Numbered from the stretch's first letter, positions 1 to 10,937 are shown. The stretch is 64,000 nt of DNA from Notolepis coatsorum (GCA_963971535.1 OZ020589.1:77475706-77539705); one strand, 5' to 3'. Translations and numbers: made by a program. Notes: generated by a model not told the origin, from the letters alone.

Positions 1-649
1 AGGATATGCATGCCGAGGGTGGGAAACATCAATGGACCATTTGAAGGCTCAACAGCTAGGGTCTTTGTAGACGTGACGCGGTCTCGTCAAATGTTTTGGA
101 TGGGATTACGTGAATTGTGTGAAGCATATCTTCCAAAAACACTTTTATTTTTATTTTTAAATAACACCATTTTACAGAGACATCTCACCTCAGCCTGAAC
201 CCACACTTACACATTTTGCTGTCATCAATCTTTAATACAGGTGAACATTATCTTTGCTCTGACACTTGGGTTTCAGTTTAGGCTATTTCTTCAGAACGTT
301 GGCTTGTATGTTGTACAGAATAGATAGAATGACCCTTTCCTAGTAATACATCATGCTAATTTCCACCCAAGATGGCTGCCATCGTGATCATGTTGTTGTG
401 GGAATCATTCTAGAATTTAGAATTTGAATTTTATCCACACACTCACACGATACAATACAATAAATATCATCATCATGGTATCATCATCATCGGAATTGTG
501 TAGTGTGCCAGGTCTCCCAAGAAGCTATTTAAAGCTTTTGGAGGGAGCCTGATCACAAACAGATACACTGTAAACCCGAATAAGTTTCCAGAACTTAAAA
601 AAATTGAGGCCATCCCATGCCTCAATTTTTTTAAGTTGATAAACTCAAA
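1..649. other. No gene recognised; left flank
   Basis: I see no coding, RNA or mobile-element signature in this stretch apart from an ATC-rich patch near 470-495 and a short hairpin around 595-635, where a run ending in TTGAGGC is mirrored by GCCTCAA. The hairpin sits directly before the minisatellite, and a related GAGGCCATCC...GCCTCA hairpin reappears at about 6980-7000 on the other side of the DIRS-like element, so it belongs to the same repeat environment. Confidence 0.5.
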
Positions 650-1201
650 TGTTTTCAGTTGGCTAAGACTTACAATTCTCAGTTAAGGCAACTCAAATAT
701 GGTCTGTTACTGTGACTTAAGGTTCTCAGTTAAGTCAAATCAAATATGGTCAGTTACTCTGACTTACAGTTCTCAAGTGGAGTCAACTCAAATATGTTCA
801 GTTACTGTGACTTACAGTTCTCAGTTAAGGCAATTCAAATATATTCAGTTACTGTGACTTAAGGTTCTCAAGTGGTGTCAACTCAAATATGTTCAGTTAC
901 TGTGACTTACAGTTCACAGTTAAGGCAATTCAAATATATTCAGTTACTGTGACTTAAGGTTCTCAAGTGGTGTCAACTCAAATATGTTCAGTTACTGTGA
1001 CTTACAGTTCTCAGTTAAGGCAATTCAAATATATTCAGTTACTGTGACTTAAGGTTCTCAAGTGGTGTCAACTCAAATATGTTCAGTTACTGTGACTTAC
1101 AGTTCTCAGTTAAGGCAGTTCAAATATGTTCAGTTACTGTGACTTAAGGTTCTCTAGTGGAGTCACCTCAAATATGTTCAGTTACTGTGACTTACAGTTC
1201 T
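650..1201 (+). repeat. 95-bp minisatellite, left part
   Basis: This is a tandem array with a 95-bp higher-order unit made of two related halves of about 47-48 bp. Both halves share the core TTCAGTTACTGTGACTTA; one continues GGTTCTCAAGTGGTGTCAAC, the other CAGTTCTCAGTTAAGGCA. The word GGTTCTCAAGTGG recurs at 863, 958 and 1053, which fixes the period. The array stops at 1201 where the DIRS-like element begins and resumes at 6648, so it was one array before insertion. Confidence 0.9.
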
Positions 1202-1217
1202 GTATCGTATCGCTCTC

Positions 1218-1382
1218 GCTCGGCATCGCTCTCTGCACTATCTCGCATACGTGCACGCGCACTGAATAAAGACCACAATGTACCTTTAATCCCAATATTC
1301 GTCTGACCACACCCCTATCAGCTTACCCATATAAGCAGGGGTGGGGCCACTCACTCTCCTCCTTCTCGCTTTCACCACAAGG
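1218..1382 (+). repeat. Left inverted terminal repeat of the DIRS-like element
   Basis: This stretch is the reverse complement of 6440-6607. About 147 bp nearest the tips (1218-1364) match almost base for base; the inner 18-20 bp match with a small gap around CTCGCTTTC / CCAAGCTTTCGC. It contains AATAAA (about 1264-1269), so a transcript could be terminated here. The outermost 17-20 bp of the two ends differ, which is normal for DIRS elements because the complementary region restores both tips. Confidence 0.88.
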
Positions 1383-1389
1383 AAGAAGT

Positions 1390-4300
1390 GCCTCGGTAGA
1401 TCCCCACACTTGACACCATGATGGAAGAAAGGTTTAGGAGCAGCTTTGGGAAACAAGGATACGTTGACATCATATCTTTATTTTCTCTCTCACTATTTTC
1501 GAGAAAATACGGCGATATTGTCTTCGTACTGGAGTGTCTGGAAGATGATGATCATTCTAAAAACCCTCCACCGGTTTTCGTATTGGGAGCACGCCGCTGC
1601 ATGCTTCTCAACTGCAGTTCCTTGCTGTGTTTGTTGGGGTGAAGCCACAGCTGAACTGTCGGACATGCCGCTGTTGTGAGAAGCGGTGTGTTCCAGGTTG
1701 GGTGAGTAGTGTTTGCTGGCGGGCTCCACTTGTCTGTTAGTGCTATGGGGGCTACTTGACAAAGTTTATGGAAACCGGCCCCAGGCTAGGGTCCTTTGTT
1801 CAGCCACCTAGGCGACAGAAGGCCTTGGTCTGAAGACCATTATAGTTTTAACTAGTGGGCCGCGACCATTGACACTGGTGATCCCTGTGTGTTCTGGACG
1901 AGTGGATTCTCTCTGTCACCGTGTTAAGGCCCCATCTTTCATATCCAAATGAGAGTATTCCTTCACGAGGGGATATGTGCATGTAATGTGCGATAGCGGC
2001 AGATTCATGTTCAAAGTCAGCTACACAGGCCAGTTGGTACTATGCTGATTCCGTCGGATGTGGTAAAGTCACCGTTGTGAAGCGGTGTTGACATCTTGTT
2101 TTCTCTTTTCTCTTAAAAAGTGAGGAGAGGTTCAGAACGGCGGCCTGTCTGGGTGAGTCTTATGTCATTGTTTACATGTTCATAGCTTACGGTTAGCCAG
2201 TCAGCTGTTAACTGCTGCGTTAGCCTGCTGGATCGCTGCATGGCCTGCTTAGGGCCTACTATTAGCCAGTCAGCTGTTAGCTGCGGGGCTAGCATGTCGT
2301 GGTCGCTAGGTAACGTTAGCTTGCTGCTATGGGCCATGGCTGGCGCGGGGTAGCTTAGCTTCTCGCGCGCCGCCGTGAGCTCGCTTCTGATCGCGTGCGT
2401 CGTTAGCTCGGCATCTCGCAAGCAGAAGCAGTAGCACCCGAACGGTTGGAGCGGCCGTTAGCTTGATGCTATTCTGTTGAACGTGCTTTGATTTTAACAT
2501 GTTTTACACTCTTGACCGCGACGTCATCCTTGACAGGGGATGTTTCGTCGACCCTGCCCTGAGCCTGGACGGCAAGGTTGCATCAACGGGGGACTGTAGT
2601 ACGGGTTGGGGCGGTGACGCTACCCAGTTCGGATAACACAGGAGCGGCTGTGTTCCTACGGTGTCTGTGACTGCACTTCGCTGATCTGCGTTCCGGGTAG
2701 GAACGGGGTTGACCAGACCTCATAACACGTCTTCTGGTTTTACTTTGCTAAATGTATTGTGAATAACGGTGTTTTTTCCCAAAACGTGTGTTGTTGCAAT
2801 GCATTTAGGATACGTTGCGGGTTATGTGTGAGCTGTTTTTTGTCACTGGCAGTTAGCTTCTCCGTGCAAACGGGATGTAATGATCTGGTTGTTGTGTGAG
2901 AAACATCATGGTGTTTATATGTACCGTGTACTCACAAACTAAGGTAACTAACCTATGAAGCTATGCTTGGTGACAAGTGAGTAAAAGAATGTTCTTTCTC
3001 AGACTGTAATGACAATGAACAGTGTGTTCACACATTAACAGGTTTTCCTGTTTTAACTGGCCGTATTGAGGGTAAAATAGGAGGATTGTGTTTCCCCCCC
3101 GGTTCCCTGGGGACTTTTTCATCCTCCTATCAGACATGTTGTGCATTAATTGTGTCTTTTGTGTGGTAGGGATACGATGTAACTCTTAGCTTGATTGCTG
3201 AGGTTGTGCTAAATCTGCTGGAGAAACTTATTTCCTAAAGGGAAATTGGTTTGGTTGCTGTCATGTGTGCTTAGCAAGGCCTGTGGTCGATACTAATCAA
3301 GAATGATGTATTCTCTCATTGTGAAAAAAACGGCGTTCCTCTGTTGAGTGTTTTTGCCATTTTTTGTAGGTGATGATGGGTTGTGTGTGTCATGTGACCT
3401 ACAACTGGGTTGTACTGGCCACAGAAGCACATGTGTATGTTGGACCGCGGTTCTTAGAGCCCTCTCTATTCTGTGTTTTTCCTTAGTAAAAATCAGATAG
3501 CAGGTTAGCTCATGTGCTGTGTGGAGCTGTGAAACGCTTCATAGAGCTGACTATGACTGTGTCATATTCTCTTTTTGTCGTTACATCGTATCATGGGTGT
3601 GGGGTCGTAAAGGGGTGAACTGGTAACCTTTCCTCTCCCCATTGTTCTGTCGGTCAGGGGTACACCCCCTGTCCTTCAAGGTTCCCGTCACGTGGCGGTT
3701 CGGCACGTTACGGGGGGGGGGGGGGGGGGGGTGGGGAGGGAGTTCCTGGTCCCACGGCCTGGTATATTGGGCGTGTGCACCGCAGGAATTCCCCCGCCAT
3801 AGAGTACGTCACCGTGCGCGTCTCTGTTGGTAGGACTTCCGTGTGCTGTTCAGGTCCATGTGATGGATCTGTTTTCAGGGGGGGTGGTCAGGGCTCCTCC
3901 TCACCAAGCGCCTATTCAGGCCTTCTGTGAGTTCGGACTCCTTCTTCCATGTGAGGAAGCCTCCATCAGAGTACAGAGCCTTCCTCCTCAGATTGTCAAA
4001 GTGAGTGGACCCTCTAGAAGGGTCCTTTTCTATTGTATGTATATTCGATTCAATTCGTTTATTGAGTGTGTATGGGTTCAGTGCCTCTTCCCCGGAGGCC
4101 CTAAAACCAGTTTTTTACATGGCTCAAGGTGCAATATATTCTTTTCAATCTGTACAGCTCGCGTGGGAAGTCTCTCTGGGGATCCCCGTCTCTTTCCTAT
4201 GGGAGGGTGGTGGGATGTAAAAATGTGAACATTTTTTACCCCGGCTGTGTAGACTGGGATACATACTGTTGATGCTTCCTTCTTTCTATTCCAGAAGTGT

Positions 4301-4930
4301 TGGAGTTAGGGAGTGTCACACCCCTCTTGTCGTTCCCCTGGGCGCCTTGGGGATTCAATGACTGGTCTAAATAGCCTGTTCATTGATGGGGGTGTGTCCC
4401 GACGCACGTATAGTGCTAGCTCGCTGTAAACAGGCGATTGACTGGCACGCCTTGGTTGCTTGTGGTTGAAACAGCGTTTTTATAAAGCAACTGAGATGGG
4501 GGTTTTTCCTCTTCCGATGACCACATCCCATGACCTGGGTGGGTTGTCGACGGATTCTCGTTCATGTCTGGGGGATGATGACGGGATGGATCTGAACATA
4601 TGTGGTGGGGTCTCACGCCCTTGGGGTGGGCCACCAGGCGCGGTTCGTCCGAACGTCTGGGTGGCGCCTTCTTTTCATGTTAAGATCAACACGCATATCT
4701 GCCCTTCTCCTGGAGTAGGCATGTCGGCGTGGTTAGGGCACGGGACTGGTTCTGGTCACGCTGGTCCAGATCAGTTGAACCCGTTGTCCGCCGGGGATGC
4801 AGATCTGCTGTTCTGGTACCCTGAGGGACTTGGGCTTTTTTCAGGGGGAAAAATGCCAGGTCGGTCTGGGTGTCACAGGGTTAAGCGCTATGGAGACCCT
4901 GGTTGGGTATGTTTTTACTCAGCACTGTCG
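1390..4930. other. Non-coding interior of the DIRS-like element
   Basis: No recognisable protein or RNA family is present. Visible structure: an imperfect direct repeat around TTAGCCAGTCAGCTGTTA (2194 and 2262) and a run of 20 G at 3712-3731. Open frames here are short, overlap each other on both strands and lack known motifs. The region is richer in CpG and G than its surroundings, unlike the AT-rich flanks, which suggests a separate origin for the cargo. Confidence 0.55.
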
Positions 4931-4935
4931 TCATG

Positions 4936-5054
4936 GCTTACAGCCATGCCATTCTGTACGCGCTCGATCTCGTCGGATCTCGGCCGCTACACAGGTTGGT
5001 CCTGGTTAGTACTTGGTTGGGAGACCGCCGGGGAATACCAGGTACGGTGTGCTT
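4936..5054 (+). rRNA. 5S rRNA-like sequence, copy 1 (degenerate)
   Basis: The stretch is 119 bp, the normal 5S length, starting GCTTACAGCCATGCC and ending GGAATACCAGGTACGGTG. It keeps the blocks GATCTCGTCGGATCTCGG and CCTGGTTAGTACTTGG that mark the 5S internal promoter region, but has many substitutions, for example CACAGG where AAGCAGG is expected. It is probably a pseudogene. It lies on the same strand as copy 2, and the two start 779 bp apart. Confidence 0.75.
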
Positions 5055-5714
5055 AGGGGCTGGTTCTCCATTATTTTTCGCTCCTCTCTCACGCATGGCG
5101 AAGAGGGGCCTGTGGGGGTGGTTTTTTGACCTCCTCTGGTGACCCTGTGCTTCCCGTACCGCCAGGCCCGGTCCGAAGTGATGTTTGCGACCCGTAGGCC
5201 TGGGTTAACCCTTTTTGGAAACTGAAACACTTGTACTGCGGTATAGCCGGTGTATACCCGCAGGTGTGTTTTGGAGTTTTTTCTTGAGGGGTTATAGGAA
5301 CAACCACCGCATTGGGTAACACCGAGGTGGTTGATTCCCTGGTGTGTTGGAGCAGTGTCAACTCCCGGGTTCACCGTTTGAGGGTGCCCCTGCACGTTCA
5401 TGACGTCTGCCAATCGTGTCAGCCTTCTCTGCCTCGACCCCTCTGGGTGGGGGTTTTTAAATGGAGGCTTGGTCATGCAACACCGCCAGCTTACGCTCCT
5501 TCCGCCGGGGCGGCTGTGTTCAGCTGTCCCCTCTGGCGCCTGTCTCGTCCGCAGTCTCCAGGCTAGGGTTAACAGCCTGTTGCCTGGTTTTTCCCCGGTG
5601 CGCTGCCTGCTTCCGTTGGTTAACCTTTTTTGTGTGCTTACGGCCATGCTGACTGCCTGTTCTGCAGGGTCAGTGTGCCAGGCGGTGTACTATTGGGGGG
5701 ACAGGGCCCGCTCG
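5055..5714. other. Spacer between the two 5S-like sequences
   Basis: There is no coding signature. The spacer includes a third, very short 5S-like start, GCTTACGGCCATGCTGACT at about 5637-5655, which matches only the first dozen bases of the 5S gene and then diverges. Beyond that, the flanks of the two 5S-like copies do not resemble each other by eye, so this is not a simple recent tandem duplication of a 5S repeat unit. Confidence 0.5.
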
Positions 5715-5833
5715 GCTTACGGCCATACCAACCTGAACACGCCCGATCTCGTCCGATCTCGGAAGCTAAGCAGGTTCTGGCCTGGTTAGTACTTGGATGG
5801 GATTCCGCCTGGGAATACCAGGTGCAGTAACTG
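5715..5833 (+). rRNA. 5S rRNA-like sequence, copy 2 (well conserved)
   Basis: This 119-bp copy is close to the vertebrate 5S gene: GCTTACGGCCATACCA at the start, CGCCCGATCTCGTCCGATCT, then GGAAGCTAAGCAGG (A box) and GGAATACCAGGTGCAG at the end (C box region). Differences include TTCTGGCC where GTCGGGCC is expected (intermediate element), GGGATTCCGCC for GGGAGACCGCC, and a changed 3' end. No clear T-run terminator follows directly. It could still bind TFIIIA or be transcribed by RNA polymerase III, but it is more likely cargo or a pseudogene. Confidence 0.82.
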
Positions 5834-6321
5834 AGGGGCCTTTGTCCGAATACGCTGGCGATGTGGGGGGCGGGGCACTACGTGCCCACCTGGTGGGGTC
5901 TTGATGCTGGCATCATGGACTTCTCCGGGCCCCCATTCTAGGGAGTCCAGTCCTTTTGGTGGGTCTGGGTCTTCCTTCGTGCTCCGCTGCTACGGCCTTG
6001 CCACGGGGTTGGGTTTGCCCTTGACCCCGTGATTCTGGGGGCAGTAACGAGGTTGTTCCTCCGTTCGTTCCCGGGTGGCATGCGGGTTGTGCGTGTGTGT
6101 AGTCGTGGGGTCAAGCCACGGTCTGCTCACCCTGTGCGTTGAGTTGCTTGAGTGCCTCTTCGCACGGTCGGGTCCGTCGCCCTCCCGTGAAGCCCCTAAT
6201 AGGGGGGGTGCCCGCCATTAGGGTGGGTCGGGGGGGCTCGGCCCTCCCTGTTCTGATGGTTTGTGGGGGGCTGTCAGCGGGGTGTATTTGTCGGCCGTTG
6301 GCTCTCGCTCGGCCTCCCTTG

Positions 6322-6413
6322 TGCAGAGAGCGATGCCGAGCGAGAGCGATACGATACAGAACGTTAGGTTATGACTATAACCAAGTTCTGTTAGTATAGC
6401 GACGCTCGGCATC
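6322..6413 (+). repeat. Internal complementary region (ICR) of the DIRS-like element
   Basis: The bases 6322-6362 are the reverse complement of the left end (1197-1237), and 6359-6413 are the reverse complement of the right end (6598-6652). The two halves meet at GAACG/AGAAC, which reproduces the junction expected in a circular intermediate. In DIRS elements this region templates the restoration of both ends. Its integrity suggests the element was a competent substrate when it last moved. Confidence 0.87.
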
Positions 6414-6439
6414 CGACGCCGCTGCAGCCTTTGACCTCG

Positions 6440-6607
6440 CCTTGTGGCGAAAGCTTGGGAAGGAGGAGAGTGAGTGGCCCCACCCCTGCTTATATGGGTA
6501 AGCTGATAGGGGTGTGGTCAGACGAATATTGGGATTAAAGGTACATTGTGGTCTTTATTCAGTGCGCGTGCACGTATGCGAGATAGTGCAGAGAGCGATG
6601 CCGAGCG
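6440..6607 (-). repeat. Right inverted terminal repeat of the DIRS-like element
   Basis: This is the reverse complement of 1218-1382, nearly identical over the outer 147 bp. Beyond it, 6608-6652 is the unique right tip with the partial palindrome GGTTATAGTCATAACC and ends at the GTTCT shared with the minisatellite target. Confidence 0.88.
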
Positions 6608-6647
6608 TCGCTATACTAACAGAACTTGGTTATAGTCATAACCTAAC

Positions 6648-7110
6648 GTTCTCAGTTAAGGCAATGCAAATATATTCAGTTACTGTGACTTAAGGTTCTC
6701 AAGTGGTGTCAACTCAAATATGTTCAGTTACTGTGACTTACAGTTCTCAGTTAAGGCAGTTCAAATATGTTCAGTTACTGTGACTTAAGGTTCTCAAGTG
6801 GTGTCAACTCAAATATGTTCAGTTACTGTGACTTACAGTTCTCAGTTAAGGCAGTTCAAATATGTTCAGTTACTGTGACTTAAGGTTGTCAAGTGGAGGC
6901 AACTCAAATATGTTCAGTTACTGTGACTTAAGGTTCAACCTTAAATCCATGTGATTAAGTTAACAGAACTCACAGACATTGAGGCCATCCTATGCCTCAT
7001 TTCTTTGAAGTTAATCAACTCAAATGTTTAAGTTAATCAACTCAAATATTTGCAGTTACTATAACTTAAGGTTCACTTTTAAAATCCATGTGAATAAGTT
7101 AACAGAAAAA
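6648..7110 (+). repeat. 95-bp minisatellite, right part, then diverged repeats
   Basis: The array resumes with CTCAGTTAAGGCAATG, continuing the unit interrupted at 1201, and runs as clear 95-bp units to about 6935. From 6936 to 7110 only diverged fragments remain, such as ACTTAAGGTTCA and AATCCATGTGA(T/A)TAAGTTAACAG, together with a second GAGGCCATCC...GCCTCA hairpin like the one before the left array. Confidence 0.85.
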
Positions 7111-8134
7111 TAACTACACGAGCACATTATATCAACTTCAAACAACTATTTTATTTTTTTAGCAATGTACAATAACACTGTAAACACCGTACACTGTTTT
7201 TGGACTATATATGTTAACAATACCGACCAGGTATTAGTGCCTTGCAAAGTGCAGATATGAAGTTTTCCCCTTTTTTGTATGCATTTAGGAGGTTTTGTTC
7301 TTCATCGAAACTATTTATCTTACAAAAACATTGTGTTACAACTTCAAACTCTTTATATTTATTTCTATTCAAAGAGTATACATCTATTTATCTTACAAAA
7401 ACATTGTGTTGCCCTCTCCAACATTATGGCAATGTTAAAATTGAAAATACATATATATAGAAAATATATATAGAAAATAAATACATGCATGTTATAAAAT
7501 GTACATACAATGTAATGTATATTACACATTTAATCCCTCTGGTCACAATAGTGTAATAATGTTTGTTATAAGGCTCTGAAAATGTTACTGAATGATGTAT
7601 CAATGTATTTCCAGCAAATATTGAAATAATAAAGGGTCTCAATATGTGCAGTGCACATGACCAGAGCCGTTTACATCCTGGCTGAATTACTCAAATTTGT
7701 ATAGTGTGGTCATAGAATGAGCAAACATGTTGACGGCAACTATTGTGACCGTTGGGATAACACAGTGTATCTATGTACAGTACAGAATAAAATGTATAGA
7801 TTATCTGAAAATTGTCAATCCGCTTGGCACATGTAAAATTCACAAACGTTGTGCTGTATATTGGGTCCTGCCAATGTGGAACCAAAATACCAATCCACAT
7901 TACATGCTATACAGCTGGCAATACTGTTAATAGTGCACATACCTACATATGGAAATGCAGCTGCATGTATTTGCTCCATGATGTATCATGGAACAAGATG
8001 GTGTTTTCATTGAAAGAGTTAGTCAGAATGTCAGAGGCACCATCCGTCATTTAGAGCAGGCTATGTTTGCAGAATGATAACTAGAACACTACAGTACTCT
8101 GTACTAAGAACACTATACAGTACACTAACTATAC
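7111..8134. other. AT-rich sequence without a recognised gene
   Basis: Nothing coding is supported. A direct duplication spaced about 73 bp apart repeats ATCTTACAAAAACATTGTGTT (near 7316 and 7389). The rest is ordinary AT-rich intergenic sequence. Confidence 0.5.
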
Positions 8135-8779
8135 TGCCCTGTCAAGGCAGACCGCAGTAACTTCCAAACAGTGAAACTGAGAAAAATGGCTTTAAAGTTT
8201 TTTGACTTGCCATCCAAAATGTGTTATAGGTAGATAGATGATAGTACCCAGATTTAACATGTATTAATGAAGTAATCTTTAGGCATACAAAAATATGACG
8301 TAGTTATTTTAATTAACCCCAAAAAAGCAGATACTGCACTCTGCTGCACAATTTCCTTAAATAATTATACAGGTAATGTACAGGCAAAGTGCAGTAACTT
8401 CAAATGCAATGTTGTTTTCCCTCCAGCTTTCATAACTTCACCTAGCCATTTTATTTGGATAATCATCATTCCAATATATTCAGGTATTAAATTTCATTTT
8501 CAAAATGGCTAGGTTAAGTTATGAAAGCTGGAGGGAAAACAACATTGTATTTGAAGTTACTGCACTTTGCCTGTACATTACCTGTATAATTATTTAAGGA
8601 AATCGTGCAGCAGAGTGCAATATCTGCTTTTTTGGGGTTAATTAAAATAATTATGTCATATTTTTGTATGCCTAAAGATTACTTCATTAATACATGTTAA
8701 ATCTGGGTACTATCATCTATTTACCTATAACACATTTTGGATGGCAAGTCAAAACACTTTAAAGCCATTTTTCACTAGA
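8135..8779. mobile_element. Fold-back MITE, copy 1
   Basis: The element is one long inverted repeat. The left arm runs from GGCAGACCGCAGTAACTT (about 8146) to GAAAGCTGG's complement near 8430; the right arm runs from about 8500 to 8775, with only a short loop near 8450-8495. The arms match almost perfectly over roughly 280 bp, so the transcript or single strand would form a very long hairpin. The right terminus is truncated (CCATTTTTCACTAG) compared with copy 2 at 28780-29432. No coding capacity is present. Confidence 0.85.
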
Positions 8780-9231
8780 CTGAACATAGATAGGCTTACA
8801 TATACCTACCTACTAACATACATACAACATAGATACATAAATACAGACAAATTATATACCCAAGTATGGTTACTATTTACAGATATGTTTTGAGCAAATC
8901 GTCTTTCAGTGATTTTTTGAAGGTGGAGATGGATTTTGAGTTTTGACTGTTTCAGACTCTCGTCAAGCTCGTTCTCTGTATGTTATACTTAGGCTGGCAC
9001 ATTTGAGCTTTCTCCTTTTGCCAAAGATAAGATGCCTATTCCTAGTATTATGAATGTGCTGTGGACGGCAGACCGGGACAAGCTCAGACAGTCTGTGATT
9101 CATGTTAGACACAATTTGATACATCATTGAAGCATTTTGATGGACATTAAAATCAGTAAGCCTCAGGAGACCAAAGCGATGGAATAGAATAGAGGACGTG
9201 TGGGCGTATTAAACCCGGACCATGACACTAC

Positions 9232-10075
9232 TCATGGTATTTTCTTTTGCAAGCTTTCAAGTTTCTTGAGATGGCTGGGGTAAGTGTTACACCATATGAC
9301 ATTACAGTAATTAATGAGGGGTTCAAACAAAGTTTTATAGAGAGTGAGAAGAGTTGGTAAAAGAAGAAAATAATGTATTTTAACGACTAAACATATGTGG
9401 ACAGTTTTTGAAATTGAGCGACTCATCGATGACAACCCCCAGGAATTTTGTGGACACCACTCTTGACAGCTCCTTTCCATTAATTGTAATGCAAAAAATC
9501 AGTGCGCATCCAACTAGAGTGAAAAATAATAAAGTTTGTTTTGCTGAGATTAAGCGATAATTTGTTGCATTTAAACCAGGTATCGACTTTTGGTAATTCT
9601 GCGGTAAGTAGATCTTGAAGCTCGAGTGAATTCTTATGGGACAAAAACAGATTTGTATCATCAGCGAATATGACTTTGTGCAGTATTTCAGAAGAGTTAA
9701 CAAAATCATTAATATACAGAATGAAAAGTAAAGGCCTTATAATTGACCCCTGGGGGACCCCATATTTTATGTAAATTTTTATTGATTTGTGATTGTTTAT
9801 TTCTACATACTGTTGCCTACCATGTAAATAACTACTGAACCAATTGAGAGCCAGATATGAGACCCCATATGCCATAATGGTGCAGTTTCCAGAGTAGAAT
9901 ATTGAAGTCAATGGTGTCAAAGGCCTTTGATAAGTCCAAGAAAACGCCCACCCCACATTCACCCTGATCAATGGCATAATTTATTTTTTTCAATGAGGTC
10001 TAATATTGCCATATGTTGTACTCTTTTTCCTGAAGACGTATTGAGAACTGGTGAGTATATTGAGCTTCTCTCTCA
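9232..10075 (-). pseudogene. LINE reverse transcriptase fragment, frameshifted
   Basis: This covers the RT palm and thumb of the LINE: GVPQGSIIRPLLFILYIND, then the catalytic FADD motif (about 9660), then LSLNLSKTNFIIF. It is followed by a shift to the frame with STKFLGVVIDESLNF, and another to the frame with INYCNVIWCNTYPSHL. At least three frame changes are needed to read through. The FADD aspartates are still present, but the protein could not be made. Confidence 0.8.
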
Positions 10076-10084
10076 AACACTTTT

Positions 10085-10735
10085 GATAGGGCCGGTTGTT
10101 AGGATCGAGGGTGACGATAAGGTGAGTAGAGCACAATTGCAGAGAAGGATGAGGAAACCGAGACAGAGACGAAGGGTGATACTTAAATGAGGGGAGCTTT
10201 ACTGAGACAAAACCAAAATACAAAACAAACAAAAGGCACTGACACAGATACTAACAAACAGCGAGTGAAAACAAGAAAATGACAGGGGTAGACAGGCATG
10301 AACTCACTTGACATCAAAGGAACAAGGGAACGACACAGGGAGAACGCGGAGACAATGACGCCACAATAACTCTACCAACCAACAAACAATATATACTGAG
10401 ACCAATTAACAATCACCACAGCTGGGAAGAGACAAGCACAGAATAAAACAAACAATCAACCACTAGACAATAAGCAATACACCAAACAACACTAACCAGG
10501 GAACCCAATTCACACCAGGGTGGGGAAGTTCAACAATAACACACACAGTGACATCCCATTAATTATCCCATTAATTAAAGTAAGCATGTGAGTTATCAAG
10601 GGTAGAATCAGTGTCTGAACCAACTGGCTTGTCTGGCCACAAGAGGGAGGTAGAGGACCACTGTCAGGAGGTAGGGGACCAGTGTCAGGAGGTAGGGGAC
10701 CAGGTAGGCGACCATTGTCAGGAGGAAGGAAATGT
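10085..10735. mobile_element. Insertion within the LINE (unclassified)
   Basis: The LINE reading frame breaks off between the SNYR..SVLPAV block and the LTSSQY block, and about 650 bp of unrelated sequence intervenes. It is A/C-rich (ACAAAACAAACAAAAGGC, AACAATCACCACAGCTGG), and at 10640-10735 a roughly 20-bp motif GGTAGGGGACCA(G/C)TGTCAGGA repeats about four times. I do not recognise the family and see no clear terminal repeats. Confidence 0.45.
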
Positions 10736-10937
10736 TCACTGTCATTCTCATAACAGCCGGTAACACAGATATTGCTCGGTAATTACTGATGCTATTTTTG
10801 TCACCTAATTTATATATGGGATTGTTATCCATATATAATAAAGATAGTTGAACAATGCTTGAGACTCAGATAGGTAGAATGATCAATGCCACTGGTATGG
10901 ACTCAGTCTCCCATGGCATGGGGAAATTAATGGGTTA

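Larger units (their letters stand above)
1197..6652 (+). mobile_element. Non-autonomous DIRS-like element carrying 5S rRNA sequences
   Basis: The element has the layout of DIRS-type (tyrosine recombinase) retroelements: near-identical inverted terminal repeats (1218-1382 and 6440-6607), and next to the right one an internal complementary region (6322-6413) whose first half is the complement of the left tip and whose second half is the complement of the right tip. The right tip carries the partial palindrome GGTTATAGTCATAACC. There is no ordinary target duplication; instead the same pentamer GTTCT sits at both junctions. No RT, RNase H or recombinase motif is visible in any frame, so it must depend on another element. 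Instead the interior is GC-rich non-coding sequence with two 5S rRNA-like copies. Orientation is inferred from the complementary region lying near the right end, as in DIRS-1. Confidence 0.8.
8870..10855 (-). mobile_element. Decayed LINE (Jockey/CR1-group), minus strand
   Basis: Reading leftward, remnants of the reverse transcriptase appear in order: the GDKNSISNYR block (about 10832-10735), a 650-bp interruption, then [27 protein letters not shown] (split by a frameshift), GVPQGS, FADDTNLF and a C-terminal part ending near 9232. The 3' part down to about 8870 has no open frame. The RT family is of the Jockey-like group that includes CR1, L2 and Rex1; I cannot place it more exactly. It is immobile. 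Confidence 0.75.

Noticed and set aside
650-1201. CRISPR-like regular repeats
   Set aside because: The repeat halves are contiguous variants of one unit without unique spacers, in a vertebrate genome; it is a minisatellite.
4460-5056. 198-codon open frame on the plus strand
   Set aside because: It runs straight through a 5S rRNA-like sequence and has no protein motif.
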